A stretch of DNA of 29,041 nt from a virus: positions 1 to 29,041 of the IMG/VR virus record IMGVR_UViG_3300017948_000007, one strand, 5' to 3'. Positions within the stretch are counted from its first letter, which is position 1, and each line of letters starts with the position of its first letter. Shown piece after piece: positions 6,481 to 12,350 of this stretch. The notes beneath the pieces are model-generated. The model saw nothing but the letters and a program-made list of their open reading frames with translations, made no database searches and was not told the DNA's origin. A program made the position numbers and the translations under genes.

Positions 6481-7076
6481 CAGTTGAGCGTGCCCTTGTC
6501 CGCGCGGGGCTTGCGCTTGGATTGGTGCGTGCCTTCGCCCATCACGGCCGCCGAGGCCAGCGGCGCGCCGTCAGTCTCTTCGCTGGTGTCGTGCGCCTGC
6601 TCCTCCGAGATCAGCCGCTCTTGCTTGTCTTCGCCGAGATCCATTTCGGACTGCTGCTCGTAGTCGACGCGCAACTGGGCGGTGCCTTTTCCGATGGCCT
6701 CGATGTAAGCCTCCACGCGGGCCGCCGCGGCCGGCGCCGACGTCGTCAACTGAAAACGCAATTCGTTTTCGTGGCTGTCTTCGCCGACCTTAACGCGATG
6801 CACTTCGAAATTCGAGATGCTTGAGCAGTCCATCTGCAGTTCGTGTTGCCGCAGTTCCTTGCCGTCGGGAGTGAGGATGAAATGGCTAGCATTGATGTCG
6901 CCGTCGAGCTTCGCACTGGCGAATCCGGCCGGCGGTTCGCCCCATTCCATGGCATTTCGAACCGGCTCCGAGAATGCGGCGGTGAAGTTGATCTTGACGT
7001 ACTTAGCTCTGGCTTTTTCTTCGTAACGTAAGTCGGTAAAGCGGACTAACGCGGCGCGAAATATCAGTTTCGGCAT
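6480..7076 (-). CDS. Hypothetical recombination/replication-region protein
   Basis: A 198-residue protein I cannot place in a family. The first 140 residues look like a compact beta-rich domain (LIFRAALVRFTDLRYEE, KYVKINFTAAFSEPVRNAM, HFILTPDGKELRQHELQMD, FEVHRVKVGEDSHENELRFQL). A helix follows, then an acidic and finally basic tail (HQSKRKPRADKGTLN). An acidic tail after a beta domain resembles a single-stranded DNA-binding protein only in outline. AAAGGA lies about 11 bases before the ATG at 7076. It sits upstream of rusA in the recombination block. Confidence 0.7.
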   Translation of the reverse strand: MPKLIFRAALVRFTDLRYEEKARAKYVKINFTAAFSEPVRNAMEWGEPPAGFASAKLDGDINASHFILTPDGKELRQHELQMDCSSISNFEVHRVKVGEDSHENELRFQLTTSAPAAAARVEAYIEAIGKGTAQLRVDYEQQSEMDLGEDKQERLISEEQAHDTSEETDGAPLASAAVMGEGTHQSKRKPRADKGTLN

Positions 7077-7233
7077 GCTTTGTATGTTCCTTTGTAAGTG
7101 ACTTAGTAAGTTCTTTTTCAAACCGCGCCGGATTGTCAAAGCGGAGTCCACACGTGGCGCACTCGTATTGTGGACCGCCTGTCAACATGATCGCGCGATG
7201 GAACACGCGACACCAGAAACGCCGGAATTTCAC
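7003..7233 (-). CDS. Small protein with CxxC motif (possible zinc-binding)
   Basis: A 76-residue basic protein starting at a GTG in a GTGA overlap with the gene upstream. The middle has YECATCGLRFDNPARF, a C2-type half zinc finger; no second Cys/His pair is evident, so it may dimerise round the metal. It overlaps the next gene by 74 bases out of frame, far more than other junctions here. Either the real end was lost to an indel or the overlap is genuine. The overlap sequence encodes ELTKSLTKEHTKHAETD, which has no clear fold. Confidence 0.5.
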   Translation of the reverse strand: MKFRRFWCRVFHRAIMLTGGPQYECATCGLRFDNPARFEKELTKSLTKEHTKHAETDISRRVSPLYRLTLRRKSQS

Positions 7234-7514
7234 CGCGTCACCAGCAGCACGGAGAGCACTACGGCACAGCTTCCGAGCACGACGGCGAAGCATCCCCACC
7301 GCCATGCGCGCGCCGTCCACAGCGCAATCTCTTTCTCGCGGGCCTCAGTAATGCGCTCGTACGCCTGCGCATTGACGACTAGGCTCTGCTCAGCGCGACA
7401 CCGGGCCTCGCGCTCCTTGAGCCATCTGTCAACGCAGCCGGCATGCACGTCGCTATCCTTGGACGTGATCCCGTAAGCCTTGAGAAACTTCTCGTCCTGC
7501 TCACTCATCGTCAT
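7230..7514 (-). CDS. Small protein with C-terminal membrane anchor
   Basis: A 94-residue protein. A hydrophilic helical region (residues 1-70, rich in Glu and Arg) is followed by a single transmembrane segment near the C-terminus (GCFAVVLGSCAVVLSVLLV) and two or three terminal residues. It should be tail-anchored with its N-terminus in the cytoplasm. Starts at an ATG in an ATGA overlap with the previous stop; a second ATG lies two codons later. It sits in the replication operon, not the lysis cassette. Function unknown. Confidence 0.65.
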   Translation of the reverse strand: MTMSEQDEKFLKAYGITSKDSDVHAGCVDRWLKEREARCRAEQSLVVNAQAYERITEAREKEIALWTARAWRWGCFAVVLGSCAVVLSVLLVTR

Positions 7515-7711
7515 TTTTCGCCTCCGAAAGTTGCGGCGCGCCGATCCGCGATAATCTGGCGCAGGACTTCCAGCGCGGTCCGCTGCTGTCCCGGCGACAT
7601 CTGCCGGTACAAGTCCACGAAGGCGTCGAACGTGGTCTTGCGCGCGGTGCCGGCGTCGGAGCGCTTCTTCCTGGCGATGCCGCTCAGCGGCGGAGGTGTG
7701 GGGTCGCTCAA
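7511..7711 (-). CDS. Small hypothetical helical protein
   Basis: A 66-residue basic protein with one helical region (FDAFVDLYRQMSPGQQRTALEVLRQII). I chose the TTG at 7711, which overlaps the preceding stop as TTGA and has GAGGGG eight bases upstream. A GTG at 7720 would overlap that ribosome-binding site. No family recognised. Confidence 0.55.
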   Translation of the reverse strand: MSDPTPPPLSGIARKKRSDAGTARKTTFDAFVDLYRQMSPGQQRTALEVLRQIIADRRAATFGGEK

Positions 7712-7869
7712 AATGGGCACCCCTCGCTCGGATCATCGAGGCACTCGGGAAACAGGTGATTGCCTCCGCATGCCGGGCAAACTAAGTAACCCACCGATTC
7801 CATGTCTTCCTCGTCTCGCCCGAGCGGATCGCGCTGCGGGATCGGCTCCTCGATGTCACAGTTTTCCAT
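7708..7869 (-). CDS. Small acidic zinc-ribbon-like protein
   Basis: A 53-residue acidic protein ending with VCPACGGNHLFPEC, a CxxC pair with further Cys nearby that could hold zinc. The ATG at 7869 shares one base with the stop of the repeat/coiled-coil gene (TGATG), so it is translationally coupled. Too short for assignment beyond a probable metal-binding small phage protein. Confidence 0.6.
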   Translation of the reverse strand: MENCDIEEPIPQRDPLGRDEEDMESVGYLVCPACGGNHLFPECLDDPSEGCPF

Positions 7870-8672
7870 CAGAACACCACCTTTACGTGACGTACGCGGC
7901 CATCCATGATCGCATCCACCGGGCATGTGGCAGCATTCAGACCCTCTAGTATCTCCGCGCGGATCGACCGCCTCAAGGCCTCATCCGCCTCCCGTTTGGC
8001 CCGTGCGTCCGCATCGGCTTTGCGTTCTCGCTCCACCCGTTCCCGCTCTTTGACCACAGCCGCCGCCTTTGCTTTGTGCTCCGCTTTCACCCGTGCGGCT
8101 TCAGCGGCTTCGGCTTTGAGCCGCTCATCGCGCTCACGCTGGAGGCGTTCCGTTTCCGCCTTGCGCAGCCGGGCTAACTCTTCTTGCTCGGCCTCGAATC
8201 GCTTCCGATACGCACTCCTCACTTCCTGTTCCTCAATCCACGCCGCTACAAGGTCGATAGCGGCTTGATATCGACTCCACGGCTGGCACTCGGGATGGTC
8301 GGCCAATTCTTCTGGCAGTCCCTTTTGCCAATAGTCCAAATCGTGGACTACACATCCTACGCCGATCTGACGTAGCGAGTGCGGATACACGATGTACGGA
8401 TGGCATTGCACCTGAGTTGGCGTAGTCTGATACCTCACCCCGTCGCCGAGCGTCACCTCGTCGCCGAGCGTCACCTCGTCGCCGAGCCTCACCCCGTTGC
8501 CGAGCCTCACCCCGTTGCCGAGCGTCACCTCGTTGCCGAGCGTCACCCTGTTGCCGAGCGTCACCTCGTTGCCGAGCGTCACCCCGTCGCCGAGCGTCAC
8601 CCTGTTGCCGCCGGGCAGAATCCGACATCCGTCGAGCGTGGGCGCGATTGCGTATATCTCCGATGTCGTCAA
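7869..8672 (-). CDS. Hexapeptide-repeat (left-handed beta-helix-like) protein with coiled-coil tail
   Basis: A 267-residue protein in three parts. Residues 23-80 are nine or ten repeats of the hexapeptide x-V-x-L-G-x (VTLGNE, VTLGDG, VRLGNG), matching the [LIV]-G-x-x-V-x rule of left-handed beta-helices. Next is a compact segment with CHPYIVYPHS, IGVGCVVHDLDYW and HPECQPWSRY, rich in Cys, His and Trp. The last 130 residues are a long Glu/Lys/Arg/Ala coiled coil (EAEQEELARLRKAETERLQR onward), ending with a short domain. The TTG start at 8672 overlaps the previous stop (TTGA) and has GGAGG four bases upstream. A longer frame to 8930 would overlap two other genes. Probably an oligomeric scaffold or binding protein; I cannot name its partner. 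Confidence 0.75.
   Translation of the reverse strand: MTTSEIYAIAPTLDGCRILPGGNRVTLGDGVTLGNEVTLGNRVTLGNEVTLGNGVRLGNGVRLGDEVTLGDEVTLGDGVRYQTTPTQVQCHPYIVYPHSLRQIGVGCVVHDLDYWQKGLPEELADHPECQPWSRYQAAIDLVAAWIEEQEVRSAYRKRFEAEQEELARLRKAETERLQRERDERLKAEAAEAARVKAEHKAKAAAVVKERERVERERKADADARAKREADEALRRSIRAEILEGLNAATCPVDAIMDGRVRHVKVVF
8445..8606 (-). repeat. Nine 18-bp tandem repeats encoding hexapeptides
   Basis: Nine contiguous 18-base units, each beginning GCCGAG on the plus strand. On the minus strand each encodes x-V-x-L-G-x. The Val (GTG), Leu (CTC) and Gly (GGC) codons are identical in every unit. All differences fall in three codons: Glu/Gly/Arg, Thr/Arg and Asp/Asn, and each changes the residue. 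No synonymous difference is seen. Confidence 0.95.
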
Positions 8673-8824
8673 TTTGCCTCCATTCTGGCGCGGATTTCGT
8701 CCGAGTCGCACCGCGCCGCTACCAGCAGGGCAAGCTCGTCCTGCTGCCTGATAATGCAGGCCGAAAGCGCCGCGAGTTGCTCGGCCTCGGCCTGCGGGGT
8801 TAGTTCGATGGCTATGCGCGTCAT
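8669..8824 (-). CDS. Small hypothetical helical protein
   Basis: A 51-residue protein made of a short strand (TRIAIELTP) and one long helix (AEAEQLAALSACIIRQQDEL). The ATG at 8824 is in an ATGA overlap with the upstream gene, and its own stop overlaps the TTG of the next gene. It is bracketed on both sides by coupled junctions, which supports it as a real gene. No function can be given. Confidence 0.6.
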   Translation of the reverse strand: MTRIAIELTPQAEAEQLAALSACIIRQQDELALLVAARCDSDEIRARMEAN

Positions 8825-9018
8825 AGCAACTCCTGAGCCTCTTGCATGGCCTCGATGGCCCGCTTGATGTATCGCACGCGCTCTGGCCCGCGAATCGAAT
8901 GCCGCGCCATCTTGCCGTACTCGTCGGCATCGTACATCCAATCGAGCCAGTCTTTCGCGGGCTCTGGCTCCGGCCCCGCGTTGCTGGCGCGGTCGGGGAT
9001 TGTCTCGGGGGTGCTCAC
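8821..9018 (-). CDS. Small hypothetical protein
   Basis: A 65-residue acidic protein with a Trp/Tyr cluster (DWLDWMYDADEYGKMARHSI) and a C-terminal helix ending EAMQEAQELL. I prefer the GTG at 9018, in a GTGA overlap with the preceding stop and with GGGGAG seven bases upstream, over an earlier GTG at 9033. Not recognised. Confidence 0.6.
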   Translation of the reverse strand: MSTPETIPDRASNAGPEPEPAKDWLDWMYDADEYGKMARHSIRGPERVRYIKRAIEAMQEAQELL

Positions 9019-9236
9019 AGCGTCACTCCCCACATTTCGGCAACGCGCTGTACTTCGCTCATCGCCGAGGCGATATTCGCACGGGAGCCACTCTCTAGAG
9101 CCGCCCGTAACGCAAACCTCTCTTCGCGCATCATCCGCCGCGTGTCTGGCTGGTACGCCGAATTGACTTCGGCGTATGTCAGTGCGTTGTATATCTGAGT
9201 TGCGGTTCTTGTGATTTGGATTATTGTGTTTTCCAT
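9015..9236 (-). CDS. Small hypothetical protein
   Basis: A 73-residue mostly helical protein (ATQIYNALTYAEVNSAYQ, then MREERFALRAALESG, then NIASAMSEVQRVAEMWG). It follows a 117-base non-coding gap after the Gp157 gene that contains the palindrome CCGGCGCCGG. A purine-rich stretch (AAGATAAGAG) precedes the ATG. Not recognised. Confidence 0.6.
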   Translation of the reverse strand: MENTIIQITRTATQIYNALTYAEVNSAYQPDTRRMMREERFALRAALESGSRANIASAMSEVQRVAEMWGVTL

Positions 9237-9353
9237 GCTCTTATCTTGCGCCCTTTCCGGCGCCGGCGAAATCGGGACAATCCCCGGTTAACGATAGTTA
9301 GCGCGCTCCGGTGGCACGTCGGAATCCTTCGGCGCATCGTCCGGCCGCTGTCG

Positions 9354-10004
9354 TCATCGCAGCACCAACGAGTCGTGCCACTCCAAGTCGGCACCAGGCA
9401 CGTCCACGCCGCTCTTAATGGCCTTTTTGATCGCGCTCAGGCTGATATCCTCGGCGACGCGAATCGTGGCGACGCCCTCAACGATGCCGGCATCGGCAGA
9501 TGCTGTGCCCATCGCCGACAGATGTGCCCACAGCCACGCCGGCATCTTGACCGTGACGTTTTTGTACGCCGCGGGGATCTCGGCCGGCTCCTCGACCTGT
9601 ACGGCATCCGACTGGCGGATAAATAGCGTGTTGCTCTCCGTCTTGAGTTGCCGCAGGTTGCGCGACTGCATGACCGACACCACGTAGTCACGCAGCCACT
9701 TCTCCGCGCGCTCGAAGGTCTTGCGCCGCGCGTGGATGCGCTCTTGCTCAGCCTTGAGAGCATCCTGCTCCGTGGACATCCGGCGCAGCACGCCAGCTAT
9801 ATTGTCCGTTTTGGCAGCAAGCTCGGCACCGAGCTTGCTCAGCGCTGCGTCGATCTCTGCGAGTTGCGCGGTTAACCCCGCACGATCACCGTCCTCGGTC
9901 GGCTCGGCGAGTTGAGCCGCGACCATTTCGCGGCTCTCGAACCAGGCGCTGATATCGTCGGTCAGCGCCCATAGCGTGCGTTGCTGGACTGCCAGTTCAC
10001 TCAT
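9354..10004 (-). CDS. Gp157-family phage protein
   Basis: A 216-residue protein matching the siphovirus Gp157 family: a long coiled coil with AKTDNIAGVLRRMSTEQDAL and the E-x-x-R-I-x-A-R-R-K-T-F-E-R-A-E-x-W-L-R-x-Y core at about residues 64-110, then EIPAAYKNVTVKMP and AIKKAIKSGVDVPGADLEW. Members usually sit beside phage recombination genes, as here. The family was first linked to phage resistance in Streptococcus; its biochemical role is unclear. ATG start in an overlap with the bet-like stop. A C-terminal lysine-containing segment (SAIKKAIKSG) is typical of the family. Confidence 0.85.
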   Translation of the reverse strand: MSELAVQQRTLWALTDDISAWFESREMVAAQLAEPTEDGDRAGLTAQLAEIDAALSKLGAELAAKTDNIAGVLRRMSTEQDALKAEQERIHARRKTFERAEKWLRDYVVSVMQSRNLRQLKTESNTLFIRQSDAVQVEEPAEIPAAYKNVTVKMPAWLWAHLSAMGTASADAGIVEGVATIRVAEDISLSAIKKAIKSGVDVPGADLEWHDSLVLR

Positions 10005-10806
10005 TTGGCTGCTCCTGTTGGGACTCTTCCATCATTCGGCGTGTGCTATTCCAAAGCGCCGTGAAGCAACGCTTTGCATTACCAGGGCTGCGCCAGTTGT
10101 CCCCGGTGACCTGGAATTGCTCAAGCGTCTGATTCCAGGCTTCCTCGGATTCGTACTTTAGCCACGCTTTCTTGAGCTCGGCGAACGCCGGCCCGATTGC
10201 CTCCTTGCGCCCGAATGTGGCGAGAATTGCGGCCAGGGGATCGGCAGGCGCGGCTTCAGCCACGGGAGCCGACTCTACGGCCGGCTTCGGCTCAGGGGGC
10301 GCCACGGGCACCGGGCCGATCTCTTCCTCGGACACCACACCGTTGATCGCGAAGGACCGCTTGAGCGCCAGGACTTCTGCGACCTTGGATATCATCGCGC
10401 TCGGGTACTGGCTCCAGACGCCGGATTGCTTGCGGTACTCGGAGTAGTAGGCCTCGCAGATGATCGGATGGGCGCGGTCCTTGCGCCACACGGTGCAAGT
10501 GGCCTTGATTGGCACCATCTTGTCATCTCGATCCACGTGGGTGCTCATGCCGTCGAATTGCGGATGGCGGTTGGCGGCGGCCAGGTAGCCGTCGCGGCCA
10601 GCCATGATGCCGACGGAAGGCACAAACCAAACCTCGCGGAGAAACGGGTCCAGTCCGGTGGCTCGGCATACCTGGATGAACATCTTGAATTGGGCATCCG
10701 TGGCACCCTTGCACACGGTTTGCTTGAGGGTGTCGACCATCTCGCGCTGGTCGTACTTGTCGCGCGCAATCTCTGCGCTGGATGCTTGGACTAACTCACC
10801 GGGCAT
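9997..10806 (-). CDS. bet: Bet/RecT-family single-strand annealing protein
   Basis: A 269-residue recombinase that anneals complementary single strands during phage recombination. The conserved core is at residues about 18-165: DTLKQTVCKGATDAQFKMFI, CRATGLDPFLREVWFVP, IMAGRDGYLAAANRHPQFDG, CTVWRKDRAHPIICEAYYSEY, WSQYPSAMISKVAEVLALKR and FAINGVVSEEEIG, in the order of lambda Bet-type proteins. A Pro/Ala linker follows at about 170-195, then a helical C-terminal domain possibly for a partner protein. ATG start overlapping the 55-residue gene by 11 bases. No lambda-type exonuclease is visible in the window, so the 5'-3' resection enzyme must be elsewhere, host-derived, or an unrecognised gene. 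Confidence 0.9.
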   Translation of the reverse strand: MPGELVQASSAEIARDKYDQREMVDTLKQTVCKGATDAQFKMFIQVCRATGLDPFLREVWFVPSVGIMAGRDGYLAAANRHPQFDGMSTHVDRDDKMVPIKATCTVWRKDRAHPIICEAYYSEYRKQSGVWSQYPSAMISKVAEVLALKRSFAINGVVSEEEIGPVPVAPPEPKPAVESAPVAEAAPADPLAAILATFGRKEAIGPAFAELKKAWLKYESEEAWNQTLEQFQVTGDNWRSPGNAKRCFTALWNSTRRMMEESQQEQPNE

Positions 10807-10963
10807 CGGGATACCTCCACTCCTTGCCGTCCCAAGTCAAGCGGACCTTGATCCACTTGCCGTCAACTTGGCGGTTGGCGAGGTAGCTGTCGCCGATCTT
10901 TGGCTCGGGCGCGTTAATTCGTCCCGCCGCCGAGAATCCCTGCATGAATTGCTGTGCTGTCAT
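10796..10963 (-). CDS. Small hypothetical protein, 55 residues
   Basis: A short gene read directly from the sequence: it starts at the ATG at 10963, in an ATGA overlap with the upstream gene, and ends with TGA inside the start of the bet-like gene. The protein begins MTAQQFMQGFSAAGRINAPE and contains a beta-like segment (GKWIKVRLTWDGKEWRYP) with alternating aromatic and basic residues. The tight coupling on both sides argues for translation. Function unknown. Confidence 0.65.
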   Translation of the reverse strand: MTAQQFMQGFSAAGRINAPEPKIGDSYLANRQVDGKWIKVRLTWDGKEWRYPDAR

Positions 10964-11172
10964 AGTCCGCTCCGTTCCGCCAGCTCGTTCATCACTTCAA
11001 TGCGCTCGTCTTCATCCATGTCATCGTCAGACCACCGGGGCGCTTCGCAGGAATCCAGGAGGACAGTAAATCGCTTGCCATTGATCTCTCCATCCCACGT
11101 TTCGGTAGAGCGCTGGTTGAATCCAACCATGCCGCCTGACTCGCTGTGATTTGAGGTCTTCGTCAATGTCAT
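10960..11172 (-). CDS. Small acidic protein, first gene of the replication operon
   Basis: A 70-residue protein with a beta-like middle (WDGEINGKRFTVLLDS) and a strongly acidic stretch (WSDDDMDEDERIEVMNELAE). AAGGAG lies about nine bases before the ATG at 11172. It is the first gene after the late-operon terminator, so it should head the early transcript. Acidic early proteins of this size can be DNA mimics or regulators, but nothing here proves it. Confidence 0.65.
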   Translation of the reverse strand: MTLTKTSNHSESGGMVGFNQRSTETWDGEINGKRFTVLLDSCEAPRWSDDDMDEDERIEVMNELAERSGL

Positions 11173-11260
11173 CTCAGTTAGCTCCTTACATTTCTGAGAT
11201 TAGCGGTTTGCGGGATTTTCGGGAATGGGGGGGATCCCTGTTTCTGGTACTATTTCCCAA
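11173..11260 (-). promoter_or_regulatory. Likely leader/promoter region of the replication operon
   Basis: These 88 non-coding bases separate the late-operon terminator from the first early gene, so a promoter is expected here. The only candidate I can draw is a weak TTCCCG and TAATCT pair with 17-base spacing on the minus strand. A run of seven G and the palindrome GGGATCCC lie nearby and might bind a regulator. Location, not sequence, is the main support. Confidence 0.3.
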
Positions 11261-11296
11261 AATCAAAACGCCCCGCTGGAGCTATTCAGCGGGGCG
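11261..11296 (-). terminator. Intrinsic terminator at the end of the late operon
   Basis: A perfect 10-bp GC-rich stem, CGCCCCGCTG at 11269-11278 and CAGCGGGGCG at 11287-11296, with an 8-base loop. On the minus strand it is followed by TTTTGATTTT. It lies 73 bases after the stop of the last late gene and before the replication operon. Confidence 0.85.
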
Positions 11297-11368
11297 CAGT
11301 GTCTCAGGGTTTGTTTTTCGCTCGGAGGAACGATGGTGTGAAGATTATTCCACTTTTCGGGCCATCCG

Positions 11369-11704
11369 TCAAGTGGTGGTTGCCGGTGCGGTCGGAGCGC
11401 CAGCGAGCGCCACGGACAGCGCATTCATCGCCGCTACCACTTGATCAATCGTGGTGGATAGCGCCGACTCGCTCACGCCGGGATGCTGCGCGTTGACCAC
11501 CGCCGTGACGATGGATTTCTTCACCGCGCCCTGGCTGGCGTTGGTGACGAGGCCTTCGGCGGCGGTGATCGCGCCGAAGATGGTGTTGACGATCGGGCCG
11601 ACAACAGGGATAACGCCGACGATTGGCGCTACGCTCTTCTCAACCCCGGAGACCACACCGAAGATGTGGCCGATGGAAGAAAGTACCGATAGGAAGCTTG
11701 CCAT
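11369..11704 (-). CDS. Small hydrophobic late protein
   Basis: A 111-residue Ala/Val-rich protein. The N-terminal half is hydrophobic (IGHIFGVVSG, VAPIVGVIPVVGPIVNTIFGAI) and could form one or two membrane helices; the C-terminal half is helical and ends in a Thr/Pro/Ala tail. The ATG at 11704 has a strong AAGGAG seven bases upstream, better than the in-frame ATG at 11749. It is the last gene before the terminator. A holin or virion-associated role is possible, but a better-placed lysis cassette exists at 22006-23152. Confidence 0.65.
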   Translation of the reverse strand: MASFLSVLSSIGHIFGVVSGVEKSVAPIVGVIPVVGPIVNTIFGAITAAEGLVTNASQGAVKKSIVTAVVNAQHPGVSESALSTTIDQVVAAMNALSVALAGAPTAPATTT

Positions 11705-11728
11705 ATTTTTCTCCTTGGTTTCAATCCA

Positions 11729-11745
11729 CGCTGGCTTAGCCAGCG
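11729..11745. other. Perfect hairpin upstream of a small late gene
   Basis: CGCTGGCT and AGCCAGCG flank a single base, a near-perfect 17-base palindrome just upstream of the AAGGAG site of the 111-residue gene. There is no U tract after it, so it is not a terminator. It could be an RNA processing or translation-control hairpin. Confidence 0.4.
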
Positions 11746-11826
11746 ACATGGAACCTTCGCCGCGCTCCCGGCACCTCTCCGGCAGGATCAGGCCGGGCGC
11801 GTCCGACGAAAGTCCCCGTTTAGGGC

Positions 11827-12315
11827 TTAGGTGGTCGGCTTGCTCGACGTCTGCGAAGGGGTAGACGCGCCGCCGGAAGAGTTGACCACGACGGGCACAA
11901 GCGCGGCCAGAGTCTGCGAGATGGCCGTCGCCAGCGCCGAGGTGATGACCGGGATCAGTGAGGTGGCGAGGTTGGCGACGTTCGCCGCGACCTGCTCGGC
12001 TGAAACGCCGACACCACCGACGATAGCATCGCCGGTAGCGGTGCGCACGGGGTTGACGCTCTGCTGATTGTCGGTGTCGCCGGTCTGCGCCGTAGTGACG
12101 ACGTTGAGCGCAGCCAGGTGGCTCACGGTCTGTGCCTCATTCGCCACGCGGAACCGGAAGGACTCCCAGGCGTTATCGTGAGAGCCGTTGTTCGACTGGC
12201 GGCGGCGGGCATCGGATGCGGCATCGTCGCAGATGATTTTCATATTCAGGGCCAGCTCACCAGAATTCGGATTGAGCACGGCACCGGGAAACTGCGGATA
12301 GTTCACAGGGTCCAT
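11827..12315 (-). CDS. Hypothetical late protein with Ala/Val-rich C-terminus
   Basis: A 162-residue protein. The first 75 residues are polar (NYPQFPGAVLNPNSGELALN, then an Arg/Asn-rich stretch with DARRRQSNNGSHDNAWESFR). Residues 95-145 are hydrophobic and helical (VANVANLATSLIPVITSALA, ISQTLAALVPVVV), followed by a Ser/Thr tail. AAAGGAA lies about 11 bases before the ATG at 12315. It sits directly after the receptor-binding protein and could be a minor tail-tip or membrane-interacting protein. No family recognised. Confidence 0.65.
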   Translation of the reverse strand: MDPVNYPQFPGAVLNPNSGELALNMKIICDDAASDARRRQSNNGSHDNAWESFRFRVANEAQTVSHLAALNVVTTAQTGDTDNQQSVNPVRTATGDAIVGGVGVSAEQVAANVANLATSLIPVITSALATAISQTLAALVPVVVNSSGGASTPSQTSSKPTT

Positions 12316-12350
12316 AAACGGGGGTGATTCCTTTCGCGCCTATTCTAGCG

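Noticed and set aside
8445-8606. CRISPR array or diversity-generating retroelement variable repeat
   Set aside because: Units are contiguous 18-mers without spacers, and no Cas gene, reverse transcriptase or template repeat is present.
9298-9357. 19-codon frame after Gp157 starting in an ATGA overlap
   Set aside because: Too short, no domain and no coupling to the next gene; chance ATGA overlaps occur.
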